From the NCBI RefSeq assembly GCF_043641665.1, contig NC_092190.1, forward strand, positions 14,940,048 through 15,004,047: 64,000 nucleotides of DNA, in the 5' to 3' direction. The stretch is from Enoplosus armatus. Lineage: Eukaryota > Chordata > Actinopteri > Centrarchiformes > Enoplosidae. Below, one piece after another: positions 14,756 to 25,531 of the stretch; positions within the stretch are counted from its first letter, which is position 1, and every line of letters starts with the position of its first letter. The notes below the pieces were generated by a model, which was not told the DNA's origin, searched no databases, and saw only the letters and a list, made by a program, of their open reading frames with translations. Made by a program: the position numbers and the translations under genes.

Positions 14756-15036
14756 GGTGCGGGAGAAGGAGGGGGTGGCAGGGGCAGTCGATTGAAGAAG
14801 GGGGGAGTCAGTAGTGCGGGGTTTGAGAGAGGGCGAGAGGGAGGGGAGTAATGGGAAAGGAGAATGAGGGAGATGGGGTTCGTTCATTCTTCTGCTCTCA
14901 CTATGAAAGGAAACAAAGGATGCTGAAGGTCCTGACTTATGACAGCAGGACTTCTTAGAGTTTGCCTGTTAGCTGGTTAGCCTCCGCTGACCTGACAGCC
15001 TGTACTCTGTCACCGGCCTCTCCTTCTCCCTCCATC

Positions 15037-15040
<4 letters not shown>

Positions 15041-15115
<75 letters not shown>
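15041..15115. repeat. (CT)n microsatellite
   Basis: CT run of about 75 bp with one TG interruption near the end. Confidence 0.95.
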
Positions 15116-16069
15116 GCTGAGGACATCTCATCGCTGCTCTGCTGGCTTCCCTGGCTTCTTCTGCATGTGAGTTATTCTGTCTGTGTCTTGTGTGTGTTAA
15201 AACAATTTAACAGGGGACTTCTGTGGTCATTGCACACCATACTTTTACTATTCTTCTCTTCTGCAGCTTGGTTAGTGTTTTTTGTCATGTAGACAAACTA
15301 AAAAGCTAGACATGTGGTTGAATCTGTGGTGTGCTCTTTCTCCATCTCCCCCTCTCTTTGCCTCTTTTTCATATCTCTGCTGATTTTTGTCTTTAGCAGT
15401 AACAGGTACATTTTCTGTCCGACACAAGCTGTGAGCAGCACAGGTATATGCCCATGTATATCCTCTGGGCTGCAATAATGAGAGAAAAAATGCACAGAGC
15501 TGACCATGCACACTTGAAATAGATCTCTGCTAGTCCTCAAATAAACTGTCCGCTGCAAATATGCAATTGAAAAATTACAAGATTTCAGCGCCTGTCTAGG
15601 GTAAAGCTTAATCCAAATGTATAAAACTAACATTTTTATGCCGGAGAGCTAATGCTAAATGACAGCTGGCTACATCTGCTTTTGTTGGCGTCAACACACA
15701 AGCCTTGAAAGCAAATGCTGCCCTGCCTAAATATTTAGCTGTGGTTTTCTGAGGCTGAAGGGCAGACGGCTTGGTTGCTGGCTTGGCAGCAGTGTTGGCA
15801 CATTGTGGGTCAGCCTGGCACAGGAACTGACATTAAGGGTGGGTGGGGCCGCCTTGCTAGCTGTCTGTCACTTAGGAAAAGAGGGTGGCCGTGTGGCAAA
15901 GACATGAAGGGTTTTATTTCAGGATAAAAAATTATTTTGGACTATTGATTAGCAGTGGCAGATATGCACTAACTGCATTATCTCGATATTGATATGTTTA
16001 TTAATGTATAATATATACATTTAAAATGTAGATTTAGAGTCCGATCTAAAATTGAACTTATGTTATGAT

Positions 16070-16350
16070 TAATTTTAGAGCTGACTTAATCAGCAACTAT
16101 TTTGGCAATAAATTAATCATTTAAGTATTTTCTTTAATCAGAAATTAACTAAATGTCCTGATTCCACCTTCTCAAATATGAAAATGTGTAGGATTTCTTT
16201 GTCTTCTATGATAATAAGCTGAATATCTTTGAATATTAAGCAATTTGAATAAGTCACTTTGAGCTTTAAAAGATTATGATGGGCATTTTTCATTTTAAGA
16301 CAGACCAAAAAAGATTTACAGACAATGAAAATAATTAGTTGCATCCCCAA
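16070..16350. repeat. worn dispersed repeat with GATTAAT-type ends
   Basis: GATTAATTTTAGAGCTGACTT at the left and AATGAAAATAATTAGTTGCA at the right bracket a segment with CTCAAATATGAAAATGTG and CTGAATATCTTTG. This layout is familiar from an abundant percomorph repeat. Fragments resembling its ends also occur near 281-330 and 13715-13785. Confidence 0.55.
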
Positions 16351-16468
16351 TTCATTTAGAAATCATGACTGGGAAACATGATGTCTCAAACAATACAATA
16401 CGTTATAATATAACCTAGCCCTAGTGTTGCTCATTGTGGTAGACTCAGACAGTTTTCCCTCATAGCTC

Positions 16469-16481
16469 CACACACACACAT

Positions 16482-16531
<50 letters not shown>
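16469..16531. repeat. (CA)n microsatellite
   Basis: CA run of 63 bp with one TG interruption near its start. It faces a GT run at 16660-16738. Confidence 0.95.
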
Positions 16532-16535
<4 letters not shown>

Positions 16536-16658
16536 CCTAGCTGTGGGTTCTGTTTTTAAATAGGCAGCCAGCAGGAGAGGAAAACACACACAGAAGCAGG
16601 GCTTTAGATATTGAAACTATTGCTCTGTGACTGTCAAGCCCTTGCTGCTGATATTACT

Positions 16659-16659
<1 letters not shown>

Positions 16660-16738
<79 letters not shown>
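16660..16738. repeat. (GT)n microsatellite
   Basis: GT run of about 79 bp, nearly perfect, in inverted orientation to the CA run 130 bp upstream. Confidence 0.95.
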
Positions 16739-16990
16739 ATACCCTTGGAGATAGTTGAGAGCAAGAGTTGTCATCCCTGTCTGGCTTTCTACACCTAAAA
16801 GAAGAGAGAAAATGTGTCTGACCATGTGGCTGTATAAATCTTCAGTTTTACTCATCAGCCTCACACACTAAGTAAAGCCAATGGCACCATCTTCATTCAG
16901 AGATTAATTATTTTGCTGGCTTGTAGAGGAATGTGCTGGTGTCCATCTGGACAGATGCAACGTAATTCTCTAATGGGCCTCATTGAAGGA

Positions 16991-17048
16991 ACAGCTACAC
17001 TCAATAGCCCTGACCGATGGCTATTGAGTGTAGCTGTCAATAGCCATC
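16991..17048. repeat. overlapping perfect inverted repeats (two alternative hairpins)
   Basis: ACAGCTACACTCAATAGCC (16991-17009) pairs perfectly with 17019-17037 over 19 bp with a 9-nt loop. The second arm overlaps a further inverted pair, GATGGCTATTG (17016-17026) with CAATAGCCATC (17038-17048). The two hairpins exclude each other. Confidence 0.9.
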
Positions 17049-17538
17049 AGTCAATTATAGTCAATGAGACAAAGCAGAGGACGGCAGGCTCTGTTGCTGT
17101 CACTGTTCAGAGTGTCACAAGATTGACCGTCTCTCTTTCGAAATTGGATTCAGTGCCAGGTGAGAGGAATGTTTACGGTAACAACATTGTGCCGGATAAA
17201 AGTGCCTCTCGTCTCTGGGAAATAAAATCTTGTCACTTCAGATGGCTGAAGACTAGTGCCAGAAGACTAGCATCAATACCCCTAAAAATGTGGAATTTAG
17301 ACACAATACCCCTCTGTTCTTTCTATGTTTTGTTCCCTTCAGCAAGAACTGCTGCAGGTAATTAAAAAGAGGCAGTGGACAGTGAGCCCTCGAGGGTTGA
17401 GAGGAAGGTGAAGAGGTTAGAGTGAAAGGATGGAGGCAACAAAGGAGGTGTGTTTGTGAAGGTGGATGCAGGCTGAGGAAAGAATAACCAGTCTTCCAGC
17501 TGAGATGATGTTCTCTAACCATCATGACATGAGAAATG

Positions 17539-17539
<1 letters not shown>

Positions 17540-17614
<75 letters not shown>
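17540..17614. repeat. (CT)n microsatellite
   Basis: Perfect CT run of 75 bp followed by a C-rich stretch and CCCCAG (17700-17706). Confidence 0.96.
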
Positions 17615-17618
<4 letters not shown>

Positions 17619-20518
17619 CTCCATCGTGTTTCGGTTCATCTCCCTCTTTGACACATTCATTCTCAGTTTTTATTTACTCTACCCCACCCACCCCCTCTCC
17701 CCCCAGGTGCTTGTTTGGAGATGTACCCTTTCCCTTTTCTTTACAGCTCAATTACATGGCAAAGCCTGTAGTCAGCGCAGAAGAGTGAAGGGGGTCAAAT
17801 AAAGTGCTCCCCACTCTGCTGTAAATATAGTATAAGCTACAGCTTGTCCCTTGTGACTGTGTAATTTGGCATAGGTGCTAAGCTTCCCTTCAGTCCTCCT
17901 TCCATCTCTCTCTTTCCCTACATCCCACTCTCCTCCCCCCCTCTGTTATTCCCCAGGTGGCAGGCCACATATTGACCCTTGAACCCTCCCATTTTTATCT
18001 TATGGAGGCACTCAAGGCTCAAACAGAAAGGGGAAACAGAGTGTATGTCTGTGAATACGTAAAATTGCACACACACAGATATTTGTGCAAGCATATGCAA
18101 ACACACTTGTTTATACACATTTGCACAGGAAATATGGTGATCCTTTGGTGCCTCAGACCTTTTTGTTTTGCTTTTTAAGATTCGGAGTAAGGGCCATTGT
18201 TTACCACTGAATGCTTGAGTCCATTCCTCCATATTTAATGACAAAGCTGTTTGTTCTCAGATCAAAAGATTAGCTTCACTGAGACATGACTTGATGGATC
18301 AGTGTGTGCTAGGGGCCGCTCGGCCACCAAGGCCGCTAGCCAGAATTTGGAGCCGCCGCAGAGAATAGCCCTCTATTGTGTGTGGTTGTCAGGCTGGTTG
18401 GCTGCTGTGGTGCGCACACTGAGACGCGCTGGCATGCGCACAGACATATACTGAACACACATACAAACAGAGACACTTATCACCAGAAAGAGTCAGTGTC
18501 AGGTCAGCCGGCTCGGCCTGTGGACAGCGCTGTATTGTTGCTAGCCTCCAGCTCTCCTGGACATTTAACAGTGCAGGCATTGAGCCGTTACTGGTGACTC
18601 AGGACCAGCGGGCAGCGCGGCAACCAGTGTGACCAACAACACCTGCCTTCACACTGCCACACTGTTGTGTTCAAGAGGCTTGAGATAAATCCGAGATAAA
18701 TAAGCCAAAGATAAATCAAGAATATCTTGTTTAAGACAATAACTGAGTAACATAAGTAAATACGGATGTATCAATATGAAGTTGTACTGTATTTGTGTTT
18801 ACAGTGTTTTTACAGTATACCCTTTTATGAATTAATACAGGTTGAACAGGTCAATAAGAAGAAAACTGCATAAAGTATTCCCCATGGTGAGATGAAGAAA
18901 TGGGATAACATGGGGAGGATTTTCATCAATTTGTTCTGTTCACATAGACTTATTGAACTTATTGCTTTTCCCTTGACCTCCACCCTGATGACCCCCGCTG
19001 AGAGCCTGTAGAGATTATTATAAAGGACTCAGTGGGATCCCTATTCATTGGACTCCAGTGCTAATATACAGTGGAAACTCTCACCACTGAGATCTTGCGT
19101 TTGTGAGCATTTCTAGCTTCCTGCCAAAACAATGTATATGTCATGTCAAGTGGCTGTTTGACTTTGACACTCCTTGCAGCCGGCTGTTTGACTGGCATAT
19201 TTTCCACAAGGCCCTTTGTTGTCGTCCACAGCTTTGTTGCAGGTCCTTTTTTTACATCCATCTTTAGGGGTGTTAGAGCTCATCAGAGAGGTCACATATG
19301 GGAGCATAGTTATGTACATACATGGTTTGTGTGTTAGAGATGCTGTCAGTCAGCCCTCTCTGAGTGAATCAGTATGTCTTTTGTCTGCAAAAGAGCGAGC
19401 CTCCACCCCATCAGCCTCAGCCTACAACTGTGTCTGACATGCAGAAACACAGTGGCATCTTACATCCTCAAATCAACCACAAGCAGCCACAAAACACTCA
19501 GTCAGTGACCTACTTCTCCGTCTTTTAAACAGGTCCCATGTGGATATGGATGTGTTTCAACATTTTTGACATTTTGGTGACACTGTCATTTAGCGATGAG
19601 TTCAGTTTGATATGAGCTTTTATGTCACTCTGCAGATATTGTGTATTTTGCTTGTTTCTTTCTTCTTGGAAAAGGGCAATAAAAGGCCATTGCATACTCT
19701 GTGTAGTCGCTGAAGCAATTCTTGCTTTCCCAATACAAATTCTGAACTCATCTCAACTCATCATATCTGCAAATACGGTTAGCGATCCGATACCAGGTTT
19801 TTCCCAATTTTATTGTATATTTTGTATGTATTTATGTTGGGTATCATGAGGCCAGCTGTGGCATTAAAGCTGAGCTGGTGCCCCGCCGTGACTAGATGAA
19901 TCTAACTGATAGTGAAAACACAGACTTCTGTAATAACATAGACAATTGAAGTGTATTTAATGTGAATCGGTCAGATTGGAGTGGGGGCAAACACCTAATA
20001 ACATACTGCCAAATTGTACTGTGTCACATTATGATGACGATGATGAAGTATTTTATGAATGTGTCATGCATGCAACTATGCCCAGCCCGCAGACAAACCA
20101 AAATCCACAACAATGTGACTTTATCCTCTTACTTTTGTCAGTTTAAGGAAATCATGGTCGTCTTTTTCATCAGCATTTGAACAGCAGACATGTGGTCATC
20201 GTTGCTAGGTCTACTACACACTTTGCCAAGTCAAGTGACAATTAGCGAGTTAAGCTATAGACCTTGCTGCATCTACAGAGCCATATTATTACTTAGCCTT
20301 ACACCTTCACCCTATCTCTCTCTCTGTCTCCCTCTGCTCCTTTTTTTTTCTCTTTCTTCATTTATTGTAGTTAAATTCCAGGCTTTGAAAAGCTTGTACG
20401 GTGATGTTCCTTTTTAAATAGGGCTATTAAAATAACATGCAGCTAGATCTTATTTAACAGACCGCCTTTTAATTATGTGTGGGGAGGCAACTGAGGCGGA
20501 TTCAGTTCATGCTGACAT

Positions 20519-20550
20519 CAGCGTTATTTTTACCTCTGGTAAAAACGCTG
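20519..20550. repeat. imperfect palindrome
   Basis: CAGCGTTATTTTTACC and GGTAAAAACGCTG face each other across TCT; one arm has a 3-nt insertion. It lies in a non-repetitive part of presumed intron 1. Confidence 0.7.
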
Positions 20551-20814
20551 CGAGGGAAAATGTTCCAGGCGCACCAGACATATGATCTTTTAAATTCCCC
20601 TTGCCGATGTTATCATTCAAGTATTCAGTAGGAAATTTGCCATGCTACCGTATCTATCAGCCAACACATCTAACAATTGCAATGTCACTTCCTGTGTATG
20701 TGTGAGGGAGAGACATCCAGTGGGTGAGAGCTGGTCATCTGCTGCGGCAACCCTCCTCTGGTGCCCCGTGGTGACAGCGTAACCAGCCTGGCAGTGTGAT
20801 CCTGAGGCACTTGT

Positions 20815-20816
<2 letters not shown>

Positions 20817-20911
<95 letters not shown>

Positions 20912-20912
20912 A
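20817..20912. repeat. (CA)n microsatellite upstream of dip2c exon 2
   Basis: CA run of about 96 bp, the longest in the window, ending about 100 bp before exon 2. A C-run (about 20955-20967) and a pyrimidine-rich tract lie between it and the acceptor. Confidence 0.96.
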
Positions 20913-21015
20913 CCACCAGGGCACGGCTGAGCTAATGACTCATCTCTCTGCCACCCCCCCCCCCCCCTTCTCTCTCTGTCTGTTCCTCTGTATTTCTCTG
21001 TCTCTGTCTGTACAG

Positions 21016-24000
21016 GGGACATCACTCAGAAGGGCTATGAGAAGAAAAGAGGCAAGCTGTTGGCACCGTACATCCCACAGATACAAGGTAAGGCACACAG
21101 GCCTGCAGGAAATTTACTGTCTAGAACGGGTTTTATCTTGGCTGCCTGTTAGCTTAGCAGTTAGCATGGTGTCCTTGCAAGAGCAAACAGAACGAGAAAG
21201 TATCTTCTAATGTTAATGATTATAGGTGTAGCTTCATTTACATATATCATATTTTACAAACCTTAGTACAGCCTGCAGACACTAGTAAAAGAAGGAGAAA
21301 AATCATACAAAGGCAGAGAGAAGAGAAATCAAACATAAACAGCATAAAAGCAAAGCCAAAACAAATTCAGGACTTGCATATTTTTGATACCATGTGTTGT
21401 CATGAAGGAAATTGTGGAGGGTTTTGACACATTTGTACTTATCACTCATCTGGTTAGATATGTCTCTTCTGGTGTGTCCTTGATTCTTTGGATTGGGACT
21501 TTTACTGTGTTCCTGTGACCTTTGGGTCTTTTATTTATGCCATAACCCTGCACCAGCCACAAATCATAGTGTATGTAGGGGCCAAATTAAAATAAGTGCT
21601 ATCCAACCAAGGCAAGGAAGACATACTGTCATCGAATTTAAAATATTAGGAGTCATAGTTTGTGTGCTGCTCTCATAATGCTAATCCTATCAAGAGCTTT
21701 TATTGATCATTGATTGATTGAAGTTACCATGTGTTACAGACTACTAATTATTTAGAGCAATGTTTTGTTTTTTAAATCTCCAGTGTTTGCGTATTTGTGC
21801 CCGCCATCCCGTGTTAGGCTTTGTGTGTTTTAGAAGAGAGGTATTAACTTTGAAAACAGGGAGGCGTGGCGTTTCCCAGCTGTATGTTACTTATTATCTG
21901 TCCATGGCTTTTGACTGTGTAGGGGGCTACATGCATTTATATATCAATTCATTTTTAGCCCCAGTAGGGCAGTCAGTCAGTCCCAGACGCCTTGGGCAAA
22001 CTGTAAGGTTGAGGTGGTTTGTGGTGAATCCCAGAGAGGAGTAACTGTTTGTATGTTTCATGCTTCTCCGTCCTCTGTCCGGGGTCCATGGCAGTCTTTG
22101 GTTTGGCCTGCTATCAGAACACCAAGCCTCAGTGGAAACCAGAGTCTGGTGTGCGCCGCTCGTTCAAGGCTTTCCACTGGAGTTAGCAGGCCTGTTATTT
22201 AGCTTGGGCTGATCATCTCCTTCGTTCTCCATCTTTCTCTTGCTCCCTGTCCCTCCTTGTTATCATGGATTTATGTGTTTTCTCTGTCGTTCATTGTTGG
22301 ATCCTTTCAGTCTGGATCCTAAGAAGGGAAGTGATAGATAAAGGGCAGAAACGGATGGGCTTTGGAGCAGGCAAGATTCTTCATATACAACACATGCACA
22401 CCTAACAACGCATCCATCCAGCACAATGAATCAGTGGGTTAGGGTTTAGCCTAGACTGCTTTAGGTTACTACTGGGGATTACATCACATTACTGGGGGGT
22501 CAAACATTTAGGAAAAGTTAGCATGCCTCTGTGAGAATACAGGTATGTGGTGTGCCCAATCTTGAGTGATAGTTCTTTTTTTAGACGCCTACTTTTCATT
22601 TTCTGACAGTGAATGCAGTCCCAGCTCATTCAAACTGAATTTGCCATCCATTCGTTTATATTAGGCACATGTCAGATACACAACTGTGAGCTTGGTGCGA
22701 GTCATTAGCCAAGTCTCCAGGAAGCGAAACGCAGCACACGTGTCGTCAGCCACTACACCGGTAAGTGTTGGCATCAGACAGGTGCTAAAAATTCATCAGG
22801 GCTCGCTATGAACCAATAACAACATCTGCTGTGACGGAGCGCAGCTCTGATTGGCTCAGTGTGGTGTGTCTCTGAAGTGTGTTCTGCCCAGCAACCGGGT
22901 CTGGTGTCCTGGCTTGTTTTATAGACCTCTGAGAGCTAGGGAAAGGCTGTTGTGTGACTGGGCTGTCAGAGCAATATAAGGGACCAGCATATATTGATGC
23001 ATTTATCCATGCTCAGGGGACGCTGTGTGTGTATGTGTGTGTGTGTTAGACATCATGCATTATGTGTCCTTAAATGTCCTCAGGCCTTATTAAACCTTGT
23101 GTAATATTTGAAACTCATGTTATTGAATAGATTTAGTTGAAGCGTGCATGAATGTCGCGCAGCATTTCAGTGTGTGCGCTGCTGCTGTCTGAGAGTTGCT
23201 GACCGTGTGGAGCTCGCTGATCCCCACTAAGCTGCCGCTGAAAAGACGGACGGGCTGATGGCTGGCTGGCTGGCTTGCCGGGTGTCTGACTGGCCAGCCA
23301 GCTAGGTGTTGGATCTAGCTGGCTGAATGTGGCGTGGTAGAACTCTGTCCTCAAAAGGCTGTTCTCTCATGGGTGTACTTGCAAAGGCAGCCACTCTGTG
23401 TAGTTCAGTAGGTCACAGGTCAGTAAAGGTTGCAGCATCCTCAAAGCTGTCCACAGTCTGGTCAAAGAGGCTTTTTGACTACACTGTTAAATTTTGGCAC
23501 TCACTTGTTGATTTGTAGACTTTCTGTTATTCCACAATGTGACTATAGTTTCAGTCACATTTGACCTCCGTAAAGGATGTGTTTTCATTTTAACTTAATC
23601 AAGTTACTCTTAGTGTCTGATCACATTAGACCACCTATTCAGCTACAATTTAGAACCTCTTCTACAGTGATTCTATATGTATTTTATTATTTATATACAA
23701 AACTGTCAATCACTAGCCCATGATAGGATAGCAGCGTGGGCTGAAGTGCATGAATACAGCTGAACTGTTGTGATGTTAATGATGAGTCCCTCACACTCAC
23801 TTATTCTGTGTTATCAGGTTGAATGTGTTGGAATATCACTGCTGACACTCAAAGTTATACTATTTTTATTTTATTTTATAGAAAGCACTCATCTTTGTAG
23901 CCACTTAAAACACTTCCCTTGGGGAAGTGGTAGGCATCTAACAACAGACAGACAATCCGTAAAGCTTCATACTCAGCAGAGAATGTGGGCGGTGCAGGGG

Positions 24001-25531
24001 TAAAGTTACCTCCACAGAGAGCATGTCATTGGAATAAATGGAATAAAAGACAAATATTTATGTAAATTAAAAGAGCTTTCTGTTTGATTTAGCTGTGTTC
24101 CCTGTATAACACCTATGTGGCGTGAACCTAAGTCTGTATTGTGTCAATAGAGACGGTTTCCTCCATGGAAACATGGCACTCGTTGGTATTGTTTATCGAG
24201 ACAGCGCTACAGAACTACAGAAGCATCCTTTTAAACTATAATTCTCCTCTTTGTCCCACTCTCAGGAAAATATATCTTATAAATCTGTCGAATGTATTGC
24301 TGAGTTATAGTACAGATGCTGTTCCTTTGACAGCTTCCTGTTCCATCGTGTAAAAAGTCGTCTTTCAACTCTGCCTGAAATAACTGCTAAGGCCTTTCAT
24401 TACTCAACACGGAAATACAAGCAAGTTGTGGGAGAGGCATTTCTGTAGTTAGTGTGTTCATATTACATATCAATATTACATATTCATGCGTGCATTTAGA
24501 TCTTTAATGTGCATTTTCTGTCAACAATTAATGAGTCAAGAAGTTTACATTTACATCTTACATACTTCAAATACATCAGTAATGAGAGCGTGAGAAGTGA
24601 AGTGAAACCAATGGTAGAAGACTACTAATAGAGCTCAAACCGTGACCCTCCTTCAGGCGGCAGTCCTGGGTTTCCCCTCTGATGCTAAAAACTAGTTACT
24701 TAATGAAGCTCAAATGAGAATTGCATAAGCCAAAGGATGAATCACTGCCTGCGTCACGCAGAACACAGAGGGGTTGACGGGTTTGAGAGTTTGATAATTT
24801 TAGAATGCTCCAGTTTGAAGATGTTGTCTTTTTGACATTCATGGTGCTTAATCACCTTCTTTCTGTTACGTCTGTATAATTTGCATTTCCTTCCCCTGGA
24901 AAGTTGGAAGGCAGCTGGAAGCCTGCGAAAGAGGCTGGATTAATTAAAGTGAATACTTTCTCAACTCCAAGCTACTGTATTAGAAGAAAGCAGCCTAAAT
25001 AGAGATTACCATTAAGCTTGTGAATACTTGATCTGGTCGAGCAATATTCAGCAGCGTTGCTTGATGTCCAAGGCACGTACCTCAAAGAGTATATGTGCTC
25101 ATATTTCTAATATTGATAGTTCTGCTTTTGAGCATTAGAAGAAGATGACTTTTGTTTCTGTCCTGTTATAAACTGTCCTCTCTCCGCTTTGTGTCTCTGC
25201 AGGTGTAGATCCTTCTCTGCAGATTGACAACAGGATCCAGGCCTCCTCGCAAGCCGTTCTCCAAGGTCCCAAACACAACAAGTCCCGGGCGGCCAACACC
25301 CGGGATGAACGCTTCAGATCTGGTAATCATGTGTCCATGCTGAGAGTTTTTAATGTCTGTTGCTCTTCTTCTTTCATGCAGCAGCTAAACTGTGTTAATG
25401 TGTTCTCTTAGATTTGCACACAGAAGCCGTCCAAGCAGCTTTGGCAAAGTACAAAGAGAGGAAGATGCCAATGCCCTCCAAGAGACGATCTGTGCTAGTT
25501 CAGTCTTCTGTTGAGGCATGCACCCCGCCAG
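21016..25531 (+). CDS. dip2c: dip2c exons 2-4: DMAP1-binding domain region
   Basis: Exon 2 is 21016-21087 (GDITQKGYEKKRGKLL...), exon 3 is 25203-25322 (VDPSLQIDNRI...RDERFRS) and exon 4 is 25412-25531 (LHTEAVQAALAKYKERKM...). GDITQKGYEKKR and the HTEAVQAALAKYKE helix are hallmarks of the N-terminal DMAP1-binding domain shared by DIP2A, B and C. This domain is named after binding to DNMT1-associated protein 1 and also occurs in GNPTAB. Exon 4 encodes KMPMPSKRRS, two residues shorter here than the mammalian form as I recall it. All borders are phase 1: each exon ends with the first G of a Gly or Asp codon. Donors are gtaagg, gtaatc and gtgaga. Intron 3 is only 89 nt and intron 2 is 4.1 kb. Confidence 0.93.

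Larger units (their letters stand above)
1..21015 (+). other. dip2c: presumed dip2c intron 1 (3' part)
   Basis: No frame here shows DIP2 exon 1 or any other recognisable gene. Open frames longer than 100 codons are short, low in complexity or driven by microsatellites. Vertebrate DIP2C has a very long first intron, so this stretch most likely belongs to it, ending at the acceptor tctgtctgtacag before 21016. It contains many CA/GT and CT/GA microsatellites (listed separately), a transposon-like element at 5911-6263, worn dispersed repeats at 1925-2230 and 16070-16350, and inverted repeats at 16991-17048 and 20519-20550. Non-repetitive, homeodomain-site-rich stretches such as 10490-10970, 12580-12680 and 20430-20620 could be conserved regulatory DNA, but that cannot be judged from one sequence. 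Confidence 0.65.

Noticed and set aside
14348..14887. 179-codon minus-strand frame, the longest in presumed intron 1
   Set aside because: Mostly Ser-Leu and His-Thr runs from GA/GT repeats; no recognisable domain.
17690..17760. Strong acceptor-like site (CT tract, C-run, CCCCAG) as a hidden exon
   Set aside because: No open frame with DIP2-like sequence or matching donor follows; probably a pseudo-acceptor made by the pyrimidine repeat.
1..21015. Search for dip2c exon 1 (acidic Leu-Glu repeat ending in a split Gly codon)
   Set aside because: No segment encoding an ELELELSE-type sequence followed by a donor was found; exon 1 is taken to be upstream.
20617..21025. Several minus-strand frames of 79-99 codons
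   Set aside because: They are Cys-Val translations of the CA repeat next to dip2c exon 2, on the wrong strand.
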